Source of the DNA: Streptomyces sp. SDr-06
Lineage (GTDB): Bacteria > Actinomycetota > Actinomycetes > Streptomycetales > Streptomycetaceae
Reading direction: 5' to 3'
Length of the DNA: 64,000 nucleotides
NCBI RefSeq assembly: GCF_003324565.1
Contig: NZ_QOLA01000024.1
Span: forward strand, 1-64,000
Under the pieces are notes generated by a model, which did not search any database, was not told the origin of the DNA, and saw only the letters and a list, made by a program, of their open reading frames with translations. A program made the translations under genes and the position numbers. Shown here one piece after another: positions 16,550 through 25,424 of this stretch; position 1 is the first letter of the stretch, and each line of letters begins with the position of its first letter.

Positions 16550-17561
16550 CACCGCTTGCCCCGCAGCCTGACCAGCGACTATCCAGGCTCAGCAGGCACC
16601 CCACACGCGCCAAGGAGCGCGCCGAGCAGCTCGATGCGGTCGACCCGGAATGGAATTCGGCCCGGCGCGGCTGACAGCGCAACTACATGGATCTCCAGAC
16701 CTGCTGGCCGCAGGGGCGCTGCTGAAGGGAATCATGCCCAAGGTGACCTGGCAGGGTGACGACATCGGCCCTGGCTCACCCTCCAACGGCGGGACTGGTA
16801 CCGCCTCAACGCCGAACAGGAAAAGCGACGCGGTGCGCTCGGCATCGAGGCGGCCCCCACCTCGGCCGGCAGGCACGCGTCCACGTCGGACGGCTCGAGA
16901 GCGAGCCCGCGGCGGCCGGAGCGGCGCGGGATGCCGAGGGGTTCCGGCGGCTCGGCGGCCCTCGCGCAGTACACCGAGCAAGAGCAGCGCACCGTGCTCC
17001 CGCGTCAGCACGCCGAGCACGTCGTCAAAGACGGCCAGGAGTACGCCGTACGGCTCGGCCTGTGGCACTCGAACCAGACCGCCGCGATGGGCGGAGCGGC
17101 CAGCAGCTCACACGGCTCGCAGCACTCGGCGTCGACTTCGCAAGGGGGTCCGTTACGGCAACGTCAGAGGCACTGGGTACAAGGCACGACCTCGCGCCTA
17201 TGGGGGTCGGCCGGAAACCGCTCCCGACCCAGCTGTGAACAGGCGATCGACAACGCGGCCGTGGTCCGGTAACCGGAAGTGAAGCCGAGAGGGGGATGGC
17301 TATGTCGCCGTTGCACGGCTCGCGCTCGACAAACCGGTCGGCCAGTGGCTGACGAACTGCCGCCGGGCGTTGACCCGTCCGCAAAAGGACCCGCTCCGTC
17401 GGGGCGTGGCCATGGACCTGTCGGCACTTGCAGGGCTGACCCGCCTGGCCACCACACCAATGGTGTCTGTCGAAGCAGAGCAAGCTCGCCCGCCGGACAC
17501 TGAGAATGGAAGACCCGGCGTCTTCGTCTCGCTGGGCTCGTGGGGGACGCCATTTGTCTTA
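16550..17561 (+). pseudogene. Decayed helicase-associated-domain protein, cut by an IS
   Basis: Several plus frames in turn spell repeats of the helicase-associated (HA) domain seen at the C-terminus of Streptomyces SNF2/DEAD-like helicases: WYRLNAEQEKRRGALGIEAA, ALAQYTEQEQRTVLPRQH, AVRLGLWHSNQ, GYVAVARLALDKPVGQWL. At least three frame changes occur. The fragment stops at the left end of the IS element starting at 17562, which probably inserted into it. No helicase core remains in the window. Confidence 0.55.
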
Positions 17562-17649
17562 GAAGGCTTCCGCTTTCCGTTCAGCAGGCTTGATGAGTCG
17601 AACAGGGTTCCTGTTCGGGTGATCGTCGCGCGGTCGGTGCATGAAGGAA

Positions 17650-17703
17650 GGGCCTCTTGGTAGCTCGGGGTTGCGATCCCAACCGAGCTGTTCCAGGAGG
17701 CCC
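17650..17703 (+). promoter_or_regulatory. RBS-sequestering hairpin upstream of transposase (copy A)
   Basis: GGGCCTC (17650-17656) pairs with GAGGCCC (17697-17703), and the stem extends inward through TTGG/CCAG and GCTCGG/CCGAGC. The 3' arm contains the AGGAGG ribosome binding site (17695-17700) of the TTG-started transposase at 17706. Transcripts entering from outside would fold and hide it. Copy B keeps the same fold at 48546-48598 with a partly different sequence. Confidence 0.6.
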
Positions 17704-17705
17704 TG

Positions 17706-18650
17706 TTGTCACAGTCTTTCGCGCTCATGCCTGCCGAGTCCAACGTGCCGTCCCGGTCGTGTGACTGCCTCGCGCACAGGTTCGGGAATGCCTCGGACCA
17801 GCCGGACCGTGCCCCGTCTTACGCGTCGGACATGACCGGGGCGGAGTGGCAGGTGGTGCGGGCGTCGTTGCCGGTGCCGGCGTGGCTGGAGGGCCGGGGC
17901 GGCCGTCCGGAGGGCTATTGCCACCGCGTGATGCTGGACGCGGTCCGATACGTGGTCGACAACGGTGCGAAGTGGGCAAACCTCCCGAAGGACTTCCCGC
18001 CCTACCGGCGGGTGCATGCCTTCGCTCGCCGCTGGCAGGCCGGGGGGCTGCTGGCTGAGTTTCACGACCGGCTGCGGGACCGCGTGCGCGTGAAGGAGGG
18101 CCGCAGCGTGGACCCGACGGCCGCGATCGTGGATTCGCAGTCGGTGCGGGCAGCAGCGAACGTCCCGCGCTCGACGTCCGGGTGGGACGGCGGGAAGAGA
18201 GTGGGCGGGCGCAAGCGGCACCTGGCGGTCGACTGCCTCGGCCTGGTTCTGGTGGTGCTGGTCACCGCGGCGAGCGTGCAGGACCGCGACGCTGCCGTCC
18301 CGCTGCTGGAGTGGCTGCGCAAGCTGCACTTCGCGATCCGGCTGGTGTGGGCGGACGGCGGCTACGCGGGCCGGCTCGTAGACTGGGCCGCCGAGGAACT
18401 CGGCCTCCCCGTCGAAATCGTCAAACGCTCCGACGACACAAGCGGGTTCGTCGTACTGCCGCGCAGGTGGGTGGTGGAGCGCACGCTGAGCTGGCTGATG
18501 CGCTCACGCCGCCTGGTCCGCGACTACGAGACCCTGCCCGCCATGCACGAGGCGATGGTGCTGTGGTCGATGACCATGCTCATGAGCAGCCGCCTGGCCG
18601 GGCGCCGCCGGCACGCTTTCATCCCACGGCAGCCGACACCGCCGGCCTGA
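17706..18650 (+). CDS. IS5-family transposase (copy A)
   Basis: 314 residues from TTG 17706, five bases after AGGAGG. DUF4096-like N-terminus (MTGAEWQVVRASLPVP, RYVVDNGAKWANLPKDFPPY), then the DDE domain: Asp in VDSQSVRAA, Asp in VWADGGYAG, Glu in VVERTLSWLMRSRRLVRDYE. No frameshift is visible. It is homologous to the transposase at 47627-48544. The 3' end overlaps the passenger gene by 32 bp. Confidence 0.85.
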   Translation: MSQSFALMPAESNVPSRSCDCLAHRFGNASDQPDRAPSYASDMTGAEWQVVRASLPVPAWLEGRGGRPEGYCHRVMLDAVRYVVDNGAKWANLPKDFPPYRRVHAFARRWQAGGLLAEFHDRLRDRVRVKEGRSVDPTAAIVDSQSVRAAANVPRSTSGWDGGKRVGGRKRHLAVDCLGLVLVVLVTAASVQDRDAAVPLLEWLRKLHFAIRLVWADGGYAGRLVDWAAEELGLPVEIVKRSDDTSGFVVLPRRWVVERTLSWLMRSRRLVRDYETLPAMHEAMVLWSMTMLMSSRLAGRRRHAFIPRQPTPPA

Positions 18651-19104
18651 CCGCGCCGAACACGTTCGGCCGGAGCTCCGCGACCCAGCCCCGGGCCGTC
18701 AGCCGTTTCACCCGCGAGCGCACTCCCTCCACCCCCGCCGGAGTCGTCTGCCACCCCAACTGGACCGCGAGCTGCTTCGCCCGCATCCCGCCAGCGGCTT
18801 CCGGTGCGGCGAGCACCGCCAGGATCTGCTGGTACTCCGGCGCGAGCACTTCCGCACCGACGCCCTCAGCCCGATGCGGCACGACCGAGCCCGCCACCGC
18901 GGCCCGCCCCGGCCCCGCCGCCCCAGCCGAAGGCTCCTCGGCCAGCACTTCCGCGACCGTCACCCGCGCCAGCTCCAACCGCTCCAGAGCGCGTTCCGCC
19001 ACACCGAGCGCGGCCTGCACCCGCTCGGCCTCTTCCCGCAACCGTGCGACCTCTTCCCGCACCTTCTTCTCCCGGGCCTCCAGCAGCCCCATCACAGACG
19101 GCAC
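18619..19104 (-). CDS. IS passenger protein: coiled coil plus winged helix (copy A)
   Basis: 161 residues from GTG 19104 (VPSVMGLLEAREKK), chosen because GGAGG lies 6 bases upstream and the start aligns with the copy B protein. Residues about 8-60 are a heptad-rich coiled coil (VREEVARLREEAERVQAALG). The C-terminal ~70 residues (EYQQILAVLA, RAKQLAVQLGWQTTPAGVE, RSRVKRLTARGWV) resemble a winged helix. It is convergent with the transposase and inside the inverted repeats. It may regulate transposition or bind IS ends; no family is assigned. Confidence 0.65.
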   Translation of the reverse strand: MPSVMGLLEAREKKVREEVARLREEAERVQAALGVAERALERLELARVTVAEVLAEEPSAGAAGPGRAAVAGSVVPHRAEGVGAEVLAPEYQQILAVLAAPEAAGGMRAKQLAVQLGWQTTPAGVEGVRSRVKRLTARGWVAELRPNVFGAVRPAVSAAVG

Positions 19105-19242
19105 CCGGAACCTCCACCAGACAGACGACACGATGCGTCGTCTCTCCCACCAAGCAGCCAGAACCATGTCTGACCAGCAGAAACTCAGCGACTACGTTCG
19201 GAAAGCGGAAGCCTTCTTAGCAGGGGGGCCACCGCACGGTGT

Positions 19243-19335
19243 CACTTGAGGCGATTGATCCCGCATTCGACCGCGTGACGTTCACGGTGGTCGGTCTTGT
19301 CGAACTTCGGCGGCCGACCGCCGTGTCTCGTGTTC
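19243..19335 (-). mobile_element. Fragment of an IS5-family transposase gene
   Basis: The minus strand reads HGGRPPKFDKTDHRERHAVE followed by CGINRLK, a conserved string around the catalytic Glu of IS5-type transposases. Only about 30 codons survive, beginning 27 bp after the right end of copy A. No ends are recognisable. Confidence 0.6.
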
Positions 19336-19397
19336 GCCTCGGCTGCATGGTTGCATAGCGGGCAGGTGTGACAGGTCGGCTTTTACCAGCTAGGGAG

Positions 19398-21134
19398 ATG
19401 GACGTGACCGGTCAGGAGGTCGGGCACACGCGCGGGGCAAGTTCTACGGCTGCGGCCGGCGCTTTCCCGGGCATGGCCGTGGAAGACATGCGGGCCGCTG
19501 TCGTGGTCACCGACGCCGATGGCCTCATCGTCGCGACCAACAGCGCGGTGCGCAGCCTGCTGGGGCACCCGTCCAAGGACTTCGACGGGCAGGACTTCCA
19601 TGACCTGCTGCACCGTGACAGCCACGGGCACGCCGTGCCGCGCATGCGCTGCCGGCTGCGGAGGGCCCTGCTCGCCGGCACCACGCAGCACGGTGACGCG
19701 GAGTGGTTCGCCCGCCAGGACGGCACGCTCGTCCGACTGTCGTGGTTCAGCGCACCGTGGTCGTCCAGCACGGGAAAGAGCGGTGCCCACGTAACGCTGT
19801 ACGAGGCGGATGCCGGCATCCCGGACGGGATCAGCGACGATCGGCCGACCCATTTGACGGAGTTGGACCGCCTGGCGCTGCTGGCAGAGACAACCACGCA
19901 GCTGACCTCCACCCTGGACGTGGAAGACGCGTTGCACCGCCTGGCAGCTCTGACCGTACCGCGCCTCGCGGACTGGGCGGTGATCGATCTGCTCACGGAG
20001 CAGGACGAGGTGCGGCGTGCCCTGGTCGTCGAGCACAAGGACGGCGTGCTGATCGAGCGCGAGGACCTGCAAGGTCCTATGCCCCCGGTACTCGAGGACT
20101 CCCCCATGCCCCTGTCGCGGGCACTGCGCGGAGCGGCGTCCTCGCTGGCCGACCCGGCCACGTATCACGGCCCTCCCGATTCGGGCATCGCCGTGGAACA
20201 GGCTCGTCTGTTCACCGAGACCGGTATGCACTCCGCGGCCATTGCGCCCATCCGGGGCCTGCGCAACGTGCTCGGAGCCCTGACTCTGGGACGCGCGGAA
20301 CGGCTCGACGCGTTCACCTCCACCGACCTGCCGTTCCTGGAGGACATCACCCGTCGCGCCGGCCTGGCACTGGACAACGCGCGCCTGTACCAGCGCCAGC
20401 GCAAGGTCGCCGAAACCATGCAACGCCACCTGCTGCCCCAACTCCCCCGCATACCGGGAATCCAGATGACGGCCCGGTACGTGCCCGCCCCGCACGCCTC
20501 CTACGTCGGCGGCGACTGGTACGACGCCTTCGCCACCACCCAGAACATCCACGCCCTGGTCATCGGCGACGTCGTCGGGCACGACCTCACGGCGGCAGCG
20601 GGAATGGCACAGGTACGCAACATGCTGCGCGCTTTCGCCTGGTCCCGGCCGGGTGACGCCCCCAGCGCCATCACCGCCCAGCTCGACGAGGCACTGAAAA
20701 ACATAGCGGAAGTACCCATGGCGACCATGCTCCTCAGCACCCTCGCCGTGGGGGACGACGGACTGTGGCGACTGCGCTGGACGAACGCAGGCCACCCTCC
20801 GCCCCTGCTGGTCGGCCACGACGGTCAAGCGCGATACCTCACCGAGGGACATGGCATTCTGCTCGGCGCCGGGGTGAACACGCCCCGCCCCGACGCCATC
20901 TGCGTCCTGCCGCCGAGCAGCACCGTCATGTTCTACACCGACGGCCTGGTCGAGTCACCGCGCCACGGCATCGACGAGGGCCTGGAGCGGCTACGGCGTC
21001 ATGCGGCCGCTCTCGCCCACCGCCCTCTGGAATCGTTCTGCGACCTGCTCCTGGAACAGATCCGCCCCGACGGCAATGACGACGACGTCGCCGTGCTGGC
21101 CCTCCGCACACCTGCGGCAGACACCCGACGCTGA
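19398..21134 (+). CDS. PAS-GAF-PP2C (SpoIIE-type) serine phosphatase
   Basis: 578 residues from ATG 19398; GTG 19404 sits better behind AGGGAG, and GTG 19368 is also possible. Order: PAS domain (about 25-125; VVTDADGLIVATNSAVRSLLG), GAF domain (about 165-330), then a PP2C/SpoIIE phosphatase (MQRHLLPQLP, GGDWYDAF, GDVVGHD, GNDDDVAVLAL). The metal-binding aspartates are present. No kinase HATPase domain is fused. Such proteins typically dephosphorylate anti-anti-sigma factors or act on multi-input stress signalling; no partner is encoded nearby. Confidence 0.88.
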   Translation: MDVTGQEVGHTRGASSTAAAGAFPGMAVEDMRAAVVVTDADGLIVATNSAVRSLLGHPSKDFDGQDFHDLLHRDSHGHAVPRMRCRLRRALLAGTTQHGDAEWFARQDGTLVRLSWFSAPWSSSTGKSGAHVTLYEADAGIPDGISDDRPTHLTELDRLALLAETTTQLTSTLDVEDALHRLAALTVPRLADWAVIDLLTEQDEVRRALVVEHKDGVLIEREDLQGPMPPVLEDSPMPLSRALRGAASSLADPATYHGPPDSGIAVEQARLFTETGMHSAAIAPIRGLRNVLGALTLGRAERLDAFTSTDLPFLEDITRRAGLALDNARLYQRQRKVAETMQRHLLPQLPRIPGIQMTARYVPAPHASYVGGDWYDAFATTQNIHALVIGDVVGHDLTAAAGMAQVRNMLRAFAWSRPGDAPSAITAQLDEALKNIAEVPMATMLLSTLAVGDDGLWRLRWTNAGHPPPLLVGHDGQARYLTEGHGILLGAGVNTPRPDAICVLPPSSTVMFYTDGLVESPRHGIDEGLERLRRHAAALAHRPLESFCDLLLEQIRPDGNDDDVAVLALRTPAADTRR

Positions 21135-21221
21135 TGGCCGTGGACACCCCCGGCTTGACCGCCCCCGCGGGGATGGGAGTTGGTCCACTGACGTCGACGG
21201 CCTGTCCCGGGGGGACGTTCT

Positions 21222-21749
21222 TCAGCCCGGAAGGGTGTGCTGCTGGGCCCGCAACCATGCGCGGGCCTCTCGGGCCGAGGTAAAGCGGATCACCGTCAGA
21301 TGAGGCTGACCGCGGAGCCTGTCACACGTCCGGGACCGCTTCGCCGCATGCTGCGCCCAGGCCCAGCGGATGGGGTGGTCAGCGTCGCGCCAGTCACGGA
21401 AGCCCTCCCGGTTGCCGTTCCACAGCTCGCGGCGCATGAGCGCGCGGCTCACGGACCTGCGTAGCACCCGGAACATGACGGTCCTGCGGGGCAGGTCGAG
21501 CCAGATATACGTGTCCGCGCGCGCCAGCAGAAGATCACCGAGCTTGGCGGCGTACTGATCTTCCGTGACCCACCGCGGGGTCGCGGCGAACTGCTCCACG
21601 TCGGACCGAAAGGCCTGCCGCGGCTGCCAATGGGGACCGTGGTGCAGGGCGTCGAGCTCATGGCGCGGCAGACCGGCACACACCGCCAGGCGCCTTGCCA
21701 GAGTTGTCTTCCCCGCCCCGGAAATGCCGGCTATCAGTACACGATCCAC
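21222..21749 (-). CDS. P-loop nucleotide kinase-like protein (FlaR/adenylate kinase type)
   Basis: 175 residues from GTG 21749 (VDRVLIAGISGAGKTTLARR), placing the Walker A motif GISGAGKT at the N-terminus as in the family. HELDALHHGPHW and TYIWLDLPRR match the substrate and lid region of small ATPases annotated as DNA topology modulation protein FlaR or adenylate kinase-like. Arg-rich C-terminus. It is convergent with the phosphatase gene. The substrate is unknown. Confidence 0.75.
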   Translation of the reverse strand: MDRVLIAGISGAGKTTLARRLAVCAGLPRHELDALHHGPHWQPRQAFRSDVEQFAATPRWVTEDQYAAKLGDLLLARADTYIWLDLPRRTVMFRVLRRSVSRALMRRELWNGNREGFRDWRDADHPIRWAWAQHAAKRSRTCDRLRGQPHLTVIRFTSAREARAWLRAQQHTLPG

Positions 21750-22075
21750 GACGAGAACCCTAGACGAGAAATTCCGAAGCCCCAGGGAACGGTGAACATC
21801 GCAACGGGGCGGTGGTGGCAGCAGGAGCCGGGTAGAGGGATCGCGCAGGGCGTGGTGGGGTGGACCTTTCACGCGAGCGCAGTAGCAGCGTTCTGCGGTC
21901 GATGTAGAGTCCCGCGGTCACGCTGAGACGTCCACACACCCGTCACGGGACCGTCCCGGCGTCCCAGCCCAGCGCCCGAACTGCAGAGCACCGGAAGAAT
22001 GAGGCGCCCGACGTTCTGAGTGAGTGTGGACCCGGTGGCTCAAGAGCTGACACGTCACCCGTCCTTCAACTCACG
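21750..22075. other. Gene-free stretch
   Basis: No open frame with codon bias, ribosome binding site or family motif is visible. It likely contains the promoter of the leftward kinase gene. Confidence 0.4.
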
Positions 22076-22169
22076 GTGGCAAGGCGCAGGGGGAGAAGCC
22101 AGTGGCAGGCTGACAGCCGGTTAAGGGCACTATCAGCTCTTCGAGCGGGACAGGCAGTGCCTCGCGGAC

Positions 22170-22490
22170 ATGCCGGTCAAGGCCGGGTCGCCGGCGCCTG
22201 GCGGCTCGGTGTCGTGGGAGTGGGCTTGGCCGGGCCGCTGCTGGTGGCCCGAGTACGGAGGCCCTCGGCACGGGCTCGCCCAGAGCACGCCGGAGCAGAC
22301 GTGTGGGTACTCCAACCTCGGATGCGCCGTCCTCGGCGCCGCACTCCAAGCAGCCGCCGCCCCCTACGAGGGCCTCGTCCGCCACCACGTACTGAAACAC
22401 CTCGACATCGGGGACATATCGGCCGATCCGCCCTCCGCGGAACGCCTCCTCGCCCTGGGACTCCTGGGCCGCCCACGGCGCCCCTGGACC
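22170..22490 (+). pseudogene. Fragment of a beta-lactamase-family serine hydrolase
   Basis: The plus frame contains STPEQTCGYSNLGCAVLGAA and LVRHHVLKHLDIGDI, matching the YSN motif and the following helix and loop of class C beta-lactamase-like serine hydrolases. The SxxK nucleophile motif is absent, upstream frames are broken, and the sequence beyond about 22490 loses similarity. A short decayed remnant. Confidence 0.45.
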
Positions 22491-22745
22491 ATGGACGGCG
22501 CCACCCTCCCCGCCAAAGGACTCCGGCCCCCAGGCCACGGCCCGCCTGCTCGCCGGCACCGTCGTCGAGGGAGCCCTCGGCGGCCTGGCTGCCACCTCCT
22601 GGTGTCAGTGATCCTGTACCGCAAAGGCCCGCCCGCCCGTTGGTCGGCATTTCGGAGGGCGCCGTCCACGCGTGAGAGCACACCCCCACATGGCCGCCCT
22701 CACGCTGTCGGCCTCACAGGGCCGAAGGCCCGCGTGCGGCCGCCC

Positions 22746-23465
22746 TCACATGGCCGCCGCCGCAAGGGTCTTGTCGACGAGAGAGCCCAGATAGTGCGCG
22801 TCCTGGGTTGGAATGCGGAAGAGGGTGCGCAGGTAGATGGGCGCGAGAATGCCGTCCAGGACGTCGAGGAGGTCGAGGCGGGGCTCGCCGCGGGACGCCG
22901 CACGGTCCAGCATGCTCTGGATTTCCTTGCCGCGTGCGGGGAGGGGGTGCGGGATGCCGCCCGCCTCGGCGCCTGCGGTACCCCCAGCCCCTTCCGCGGC
23001 CCCTGCCTTCCCGGCACCGCCGGTGGGCGCCCCGCCACCGTCGGGCACCGAGGCGATGAGCGCGCGCAGGAGTACGGCCGCGTCCGGCCCGGTCATCGAC
23101 TCGGCCGCCCGCTGCGCGTACGCGAGGAGGTCCCCGCGCAGGCTGCCGGTGTCGGGAACGGCCCACAGGGACGTCAGCCGCTCCTGCGAGAGGTCGAGCA
23201 CGATGGCGTTGGTGGTACGCCAGCGCCGGTAGATGGACGTCTGATGGACGCCCGAGCGTTCGGCGATCTCGGCGATCGGGATGCGCTCGTGGCCCTGTTC
23301 GGCGATGAGCTCCGCCGTCGCCCTGAGGACGGCCTCCCGCACGCGGGCGCTGCGGCCTCCGGTGCGCCGGCGCGGCCGGCTCTCCGGCTCCGGCCTGTTC
23401 TCTCGGCCGGGCTCGTGCGCGTCGCTGGTGTCGCCGTTTTCGGTCACGTCATGGTTTCCGGTCAC
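22746..23465 (-). CDS. TetR-family transcriptional repressor
   Basis: 239 residues. Helix-turn-helix at about 40-85: VREAVLRATAELIAEQGHER and IAERSGVHQTSIYRRW. The C-terminal domain contains a Gly/Ala-rich low-complexity insert (PDGGGAPTGGAGKAG). ATG 23465 is used; ATG 23447 (MTENGD) is an alternative. It is divergent from the hydrolase at 23567, with two inverted repeats in the 101-bp gap, so autoregulation and control of the hydrolase are likely. Confidence 0.87.
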   Translation of the reverse strand: MTGNHDVTENGDTSDAHEPGRENRPEPESRPRRRTGGRSARVREAVLRATAELIAEQGHERIPIAEIAERSGVHQTSIYRRWRTTNAIVLDLSQERLTSLWAVPDTGSLRGDLLAYAQRAAESMTGPDAAVLLRALIASVPDGGGAPTGGAGKAGAAEGAGGTAGAEAGGIPHPLPARGKEIQSMLDRAASRGEPRLDLLDVLDGILAPIYLRTLFRIPTQDAHYLGSLVDKTLAAAAM

Positions 23466-23476
23466 ATCAAGAAGGT

Positions 23477-23547
23477 TAACGCAAGAGCACTTGCGTTAGA
23501 TCTCTCGATCGCGCTACGTTCTTAACGCAATAAACACCTGCGTTAAG
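23477..23547. promoter_or_regulatory. Two TetR-type operators
   Basis: Operator 1: TAACGCAAG (23477-23485) facing CTTGCGTTA (23490-23498). Operator 2: CTTAACGCA (23521-23529) facing TGCGTTAAG (23539-23547). Both arms are perfect, and both sites share the TAACGCA/TGCGTTA half-site. They occupy the TetR/hydrolase divergent promoter; operator 2 ends 20 bp before the hydrolase start, so it can block that promoter directly. Confidence 0.75.
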
Positions 23548-23566
23548 AGATTGAGGGAGACCGGCC

Positions 23567-24781
23567 ATGAAGCCGATGCTGTTCGAGGACGACCCGCAGT
23601 TCTGGTACGAGACCCTGCGCGCGCTGGGCCACGCCGCCTATGGCGGCTCCGACTTCGGCGAGGTCGTCGCGACCGCCGAGAAGATCACCGCAGGGGACTA
23701 CGACAGCTGGTACGAGCAGTGGGCCGCCACCGCCGAGCGCACCGAGGCCGAGGCGCGGGCCGCGTACGACGGAGGCCACGAGATCACGGCGCGGGACGGG
23801 TTCCTCCGGGCGAGCAACTACTTCCGCTCGGCCGAGTTCTTCCTCCACGGCAACCCCGGCGACCCGCGCATCGCCGCCTCCTACGAGCGTGCCGTCAGCG
23901 CCTTCCATGCCGCCGCCCGGCTCTTCGAGACGAAGATCGAGCCGGTGGAGATCCCGTTCGAGGGCACGGCGCTGCGCGGCTACTTCTACCGCGCCCCGGG
24001 CGAGGGTCCCGCGCCGACGATCGTCCTGCACAACGGATTCGACGGCTCGGCCGAGGAGATGCACTTCTTCGGCGGCGCGGCCGGTGTGGAGCGCGGCTAC
24101 CACGTCCTGACCTTCGACGGCCCCGGGCAGCCCGCCGCCCGCTTCCGCGACGGGCTGCCCTTCCGCCCCAACTGGGAGAGCGTGATCACCCCGGTCCTCG
24201 ACTGGCTGATCGACACCCGCCCCGAGGTCGACCCCGAGCGCATCGGCCTGCTCGGCCTGAGCATGGGCGGCCTGCTCGCCCCCCGCGCCGCCGCCTTCGA
24301 GCACCGCCTCGCCGCCGTCATCGCGGTCGACGGCGTCTACGACCTCGGTGAACTCGCCACGCGGAACATGCCGATGCCGCGCGCCGAAGCCGAGGCCCTG
24401 CTGCGGGCCGAGCACGCCCCCGAGATCGACGCCTCGATCGAGGCGCTGATGAAGACGAACTCGACGATGCGCTGGGCGATTACGCACGGCTCGTACGTCA
24501 TGGACGTCTCCACCCCTCGCCAATTCCTTGCCTCTTACCTCGACTACACCCTCGCCGACGGCGTGGCCGAGAAGATCACTTGCCCGACGCTGGTCTGCGA
24601 GGCCGAGGACGACCTGTTCTTCGACGGCCAGCCGCAGCAGCTCTACGACCACCTCACCTGCCCCAAGACCCTCATGCGCTTCACCGTCGCGGAAGGCGCC
24701 GGCGCCCACTGCCACACCGGCGCCCAGCGCCTGGCCATGGGCCGCATCCTCGACTGGCTCGACGACACCTTGAAGCACTGA
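23567..24781 (+). CDS. Alpha/beta hydrolase, acyl-peptidase/dienelactone-like
   Basis: 404 residues with an extended helical N-terminal region (about 1-120) before the alpha/beta core. Nucleophile elbow GLSMGG (Ser), acid in CEAEDDLFF, His in GAGAHCH; an oxyanion-type segment VLHNGFDGSAEEM precedes the nucleophile. This layout is typical of the family including 2,6-dihydropseudooxynicotine hydrolase and acylaminoacyl-peptidase-like enzymes. The natural substrate is unknown, but TetR control suggests induction by a small molecule, perhaps the substrate. Confidence 0.82.
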   Translation: MKPMLFEDDPQFWYETLRALGHAAYGGSDFGEVVATAEKITAGDYDSWYEQWAATAERTEAEARAAYDGGHEITARDGFLRASNYFRSAEFFLHGNPGDPRIAASYERAVSAFHAAARLFETKIEPVEIPFEGTALRGYFYRAPGEGPAPTIVLHNGFDGSAEEMHFFGGAAGVERGYHVLTFDGPGQPAARFRDGLPFRPNWESVITPVLDWLIDTRPEVDPERIGLLGLSMGGLLAPRAAAFEHRLAAVIAVDGVYDLGELATRNMPMPRAEAEALLRAEHAPEIDASIEALMKTNSTMRWAITHGSYVMDVSTPRQFLASYLDYTLADGVAEKITCPTLVCEAEDDLFFDGQPQQLYDHLTCPKTLMRFTVAEGAGAHCHTGAQRLAMGRILDWLDDTLKH

Positions 24782-25424
24782 CGCGGCCTCGGCACCGTCG
24801 CCCTCGCGCTCGGTGCGGCGACCGGACAGCTCACCCTCACCATCGTCCCGAAATCAGTCCGCATGCGCGGGAAGACCGGCCATTGGCGCGACTTTGACGA
24901 GACCCATACGCAGGCGGCGTCAAATGCCCGCCGAACAGGGGGAATGCCGGTTCCCGCTACTCCGTCCGGGGCGCCGGAGCACAGCCGTTGCCGCTCTTAT
25001 CGGCCAGGTTCCGCCAGGGCCCACCAAACCCGGTGCCACGGCGGTTGACCGTGACAAATTCTCCATTCGCGCCGCTCCGGTGAACCGCCCCATCGCCTTC
25101 CCGAGAATGCATGACGCGCCTCCCTGCTGCGCCCGTGCTCAAGCGCCATCAGAGAGCCGTAAATACTCCGTGTAACGGCCCCAACGCGGGTCGATCGTGA
25201 TCTAGATTCCTGTGCTACCGCTCAAACCGTCGCGAACGCCCCTGGCCGGCGGTCCCCGTCCAAGGCGGGCGCCATCGCGTCGCGTCGCGCCCGCCCGACT
25301 CTGTCCGTGACGGGCCCCGGGGACCGAACCGGGGCCCGCTCCCCCGTCTCTCGAGCCCCAGCCGGGTCGGTCGCCCTGTCCGCACAGAGGCGGGGCCGCC
25401 ACCCCACCAGAAGGTCATTCCACG
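24782..25424. other. Gene-free leader upstream of kdpB
   Basis: No kdpF or kdpA is present here, and no convincing open frame. The stretch nearest kdpB contains two strong stem-loops, listed separately. An unbiased open frame from about 24813 is not supported. Confidence 0.5.
25265..25338 (+). promoter_or_regulatory. Tandem stem-loops in the kdpB 5' leader
   Basis: First stem: GGCGGGCGC near 25265 pairs with GCGCCCGCC ending near 25297. Second stem: CGGGCCCCGG (25311-25320) pairs perfectly with CCGGGGCCCG (25329-25338) over an 8-nt loop. They lie about 90 bp before the kdpB start and could be an attenuator or RNA switch. I do not recognise a known riboswitch consensus. Confidence 0.45.

Larger units (their letters stand above)
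17562..19216. mobile_element. IS5-family element with convergent passenger gene, copy A
   Basis: Bounded by perfect 18-bp inverted repeats (GAAGGCTTCCGCTTTCCG at 17562-17579; its complement at 19199-19216) and flanked by identical TTA triplets (17559-17561 and 19217-19219), consistent with the TNA target duplications of the ISL2 group. It carries a transposase (plus) and a helix-turn-helix passenger (minus) whose 3' ends overlap. Copy B at 47022-48684 has the same plan in inverse orientation. Confidence 0.8.

Noticed and set aside
22746..22790. Repeated ACATGGCCGCC segments as a tandem repeat
   Set aside because: Two copies near 22690 and 22748 are short and one is codon-derived at the end of the TetR gene; not meaningful.
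25265..25424. c-di-AMP (ydaO-type) riboswitch upstream of kdpB
   Set aside because: The stems fit an RNA element, but I could not match the conserved core of that riboswitch; reported only as unclassified stem-loops.
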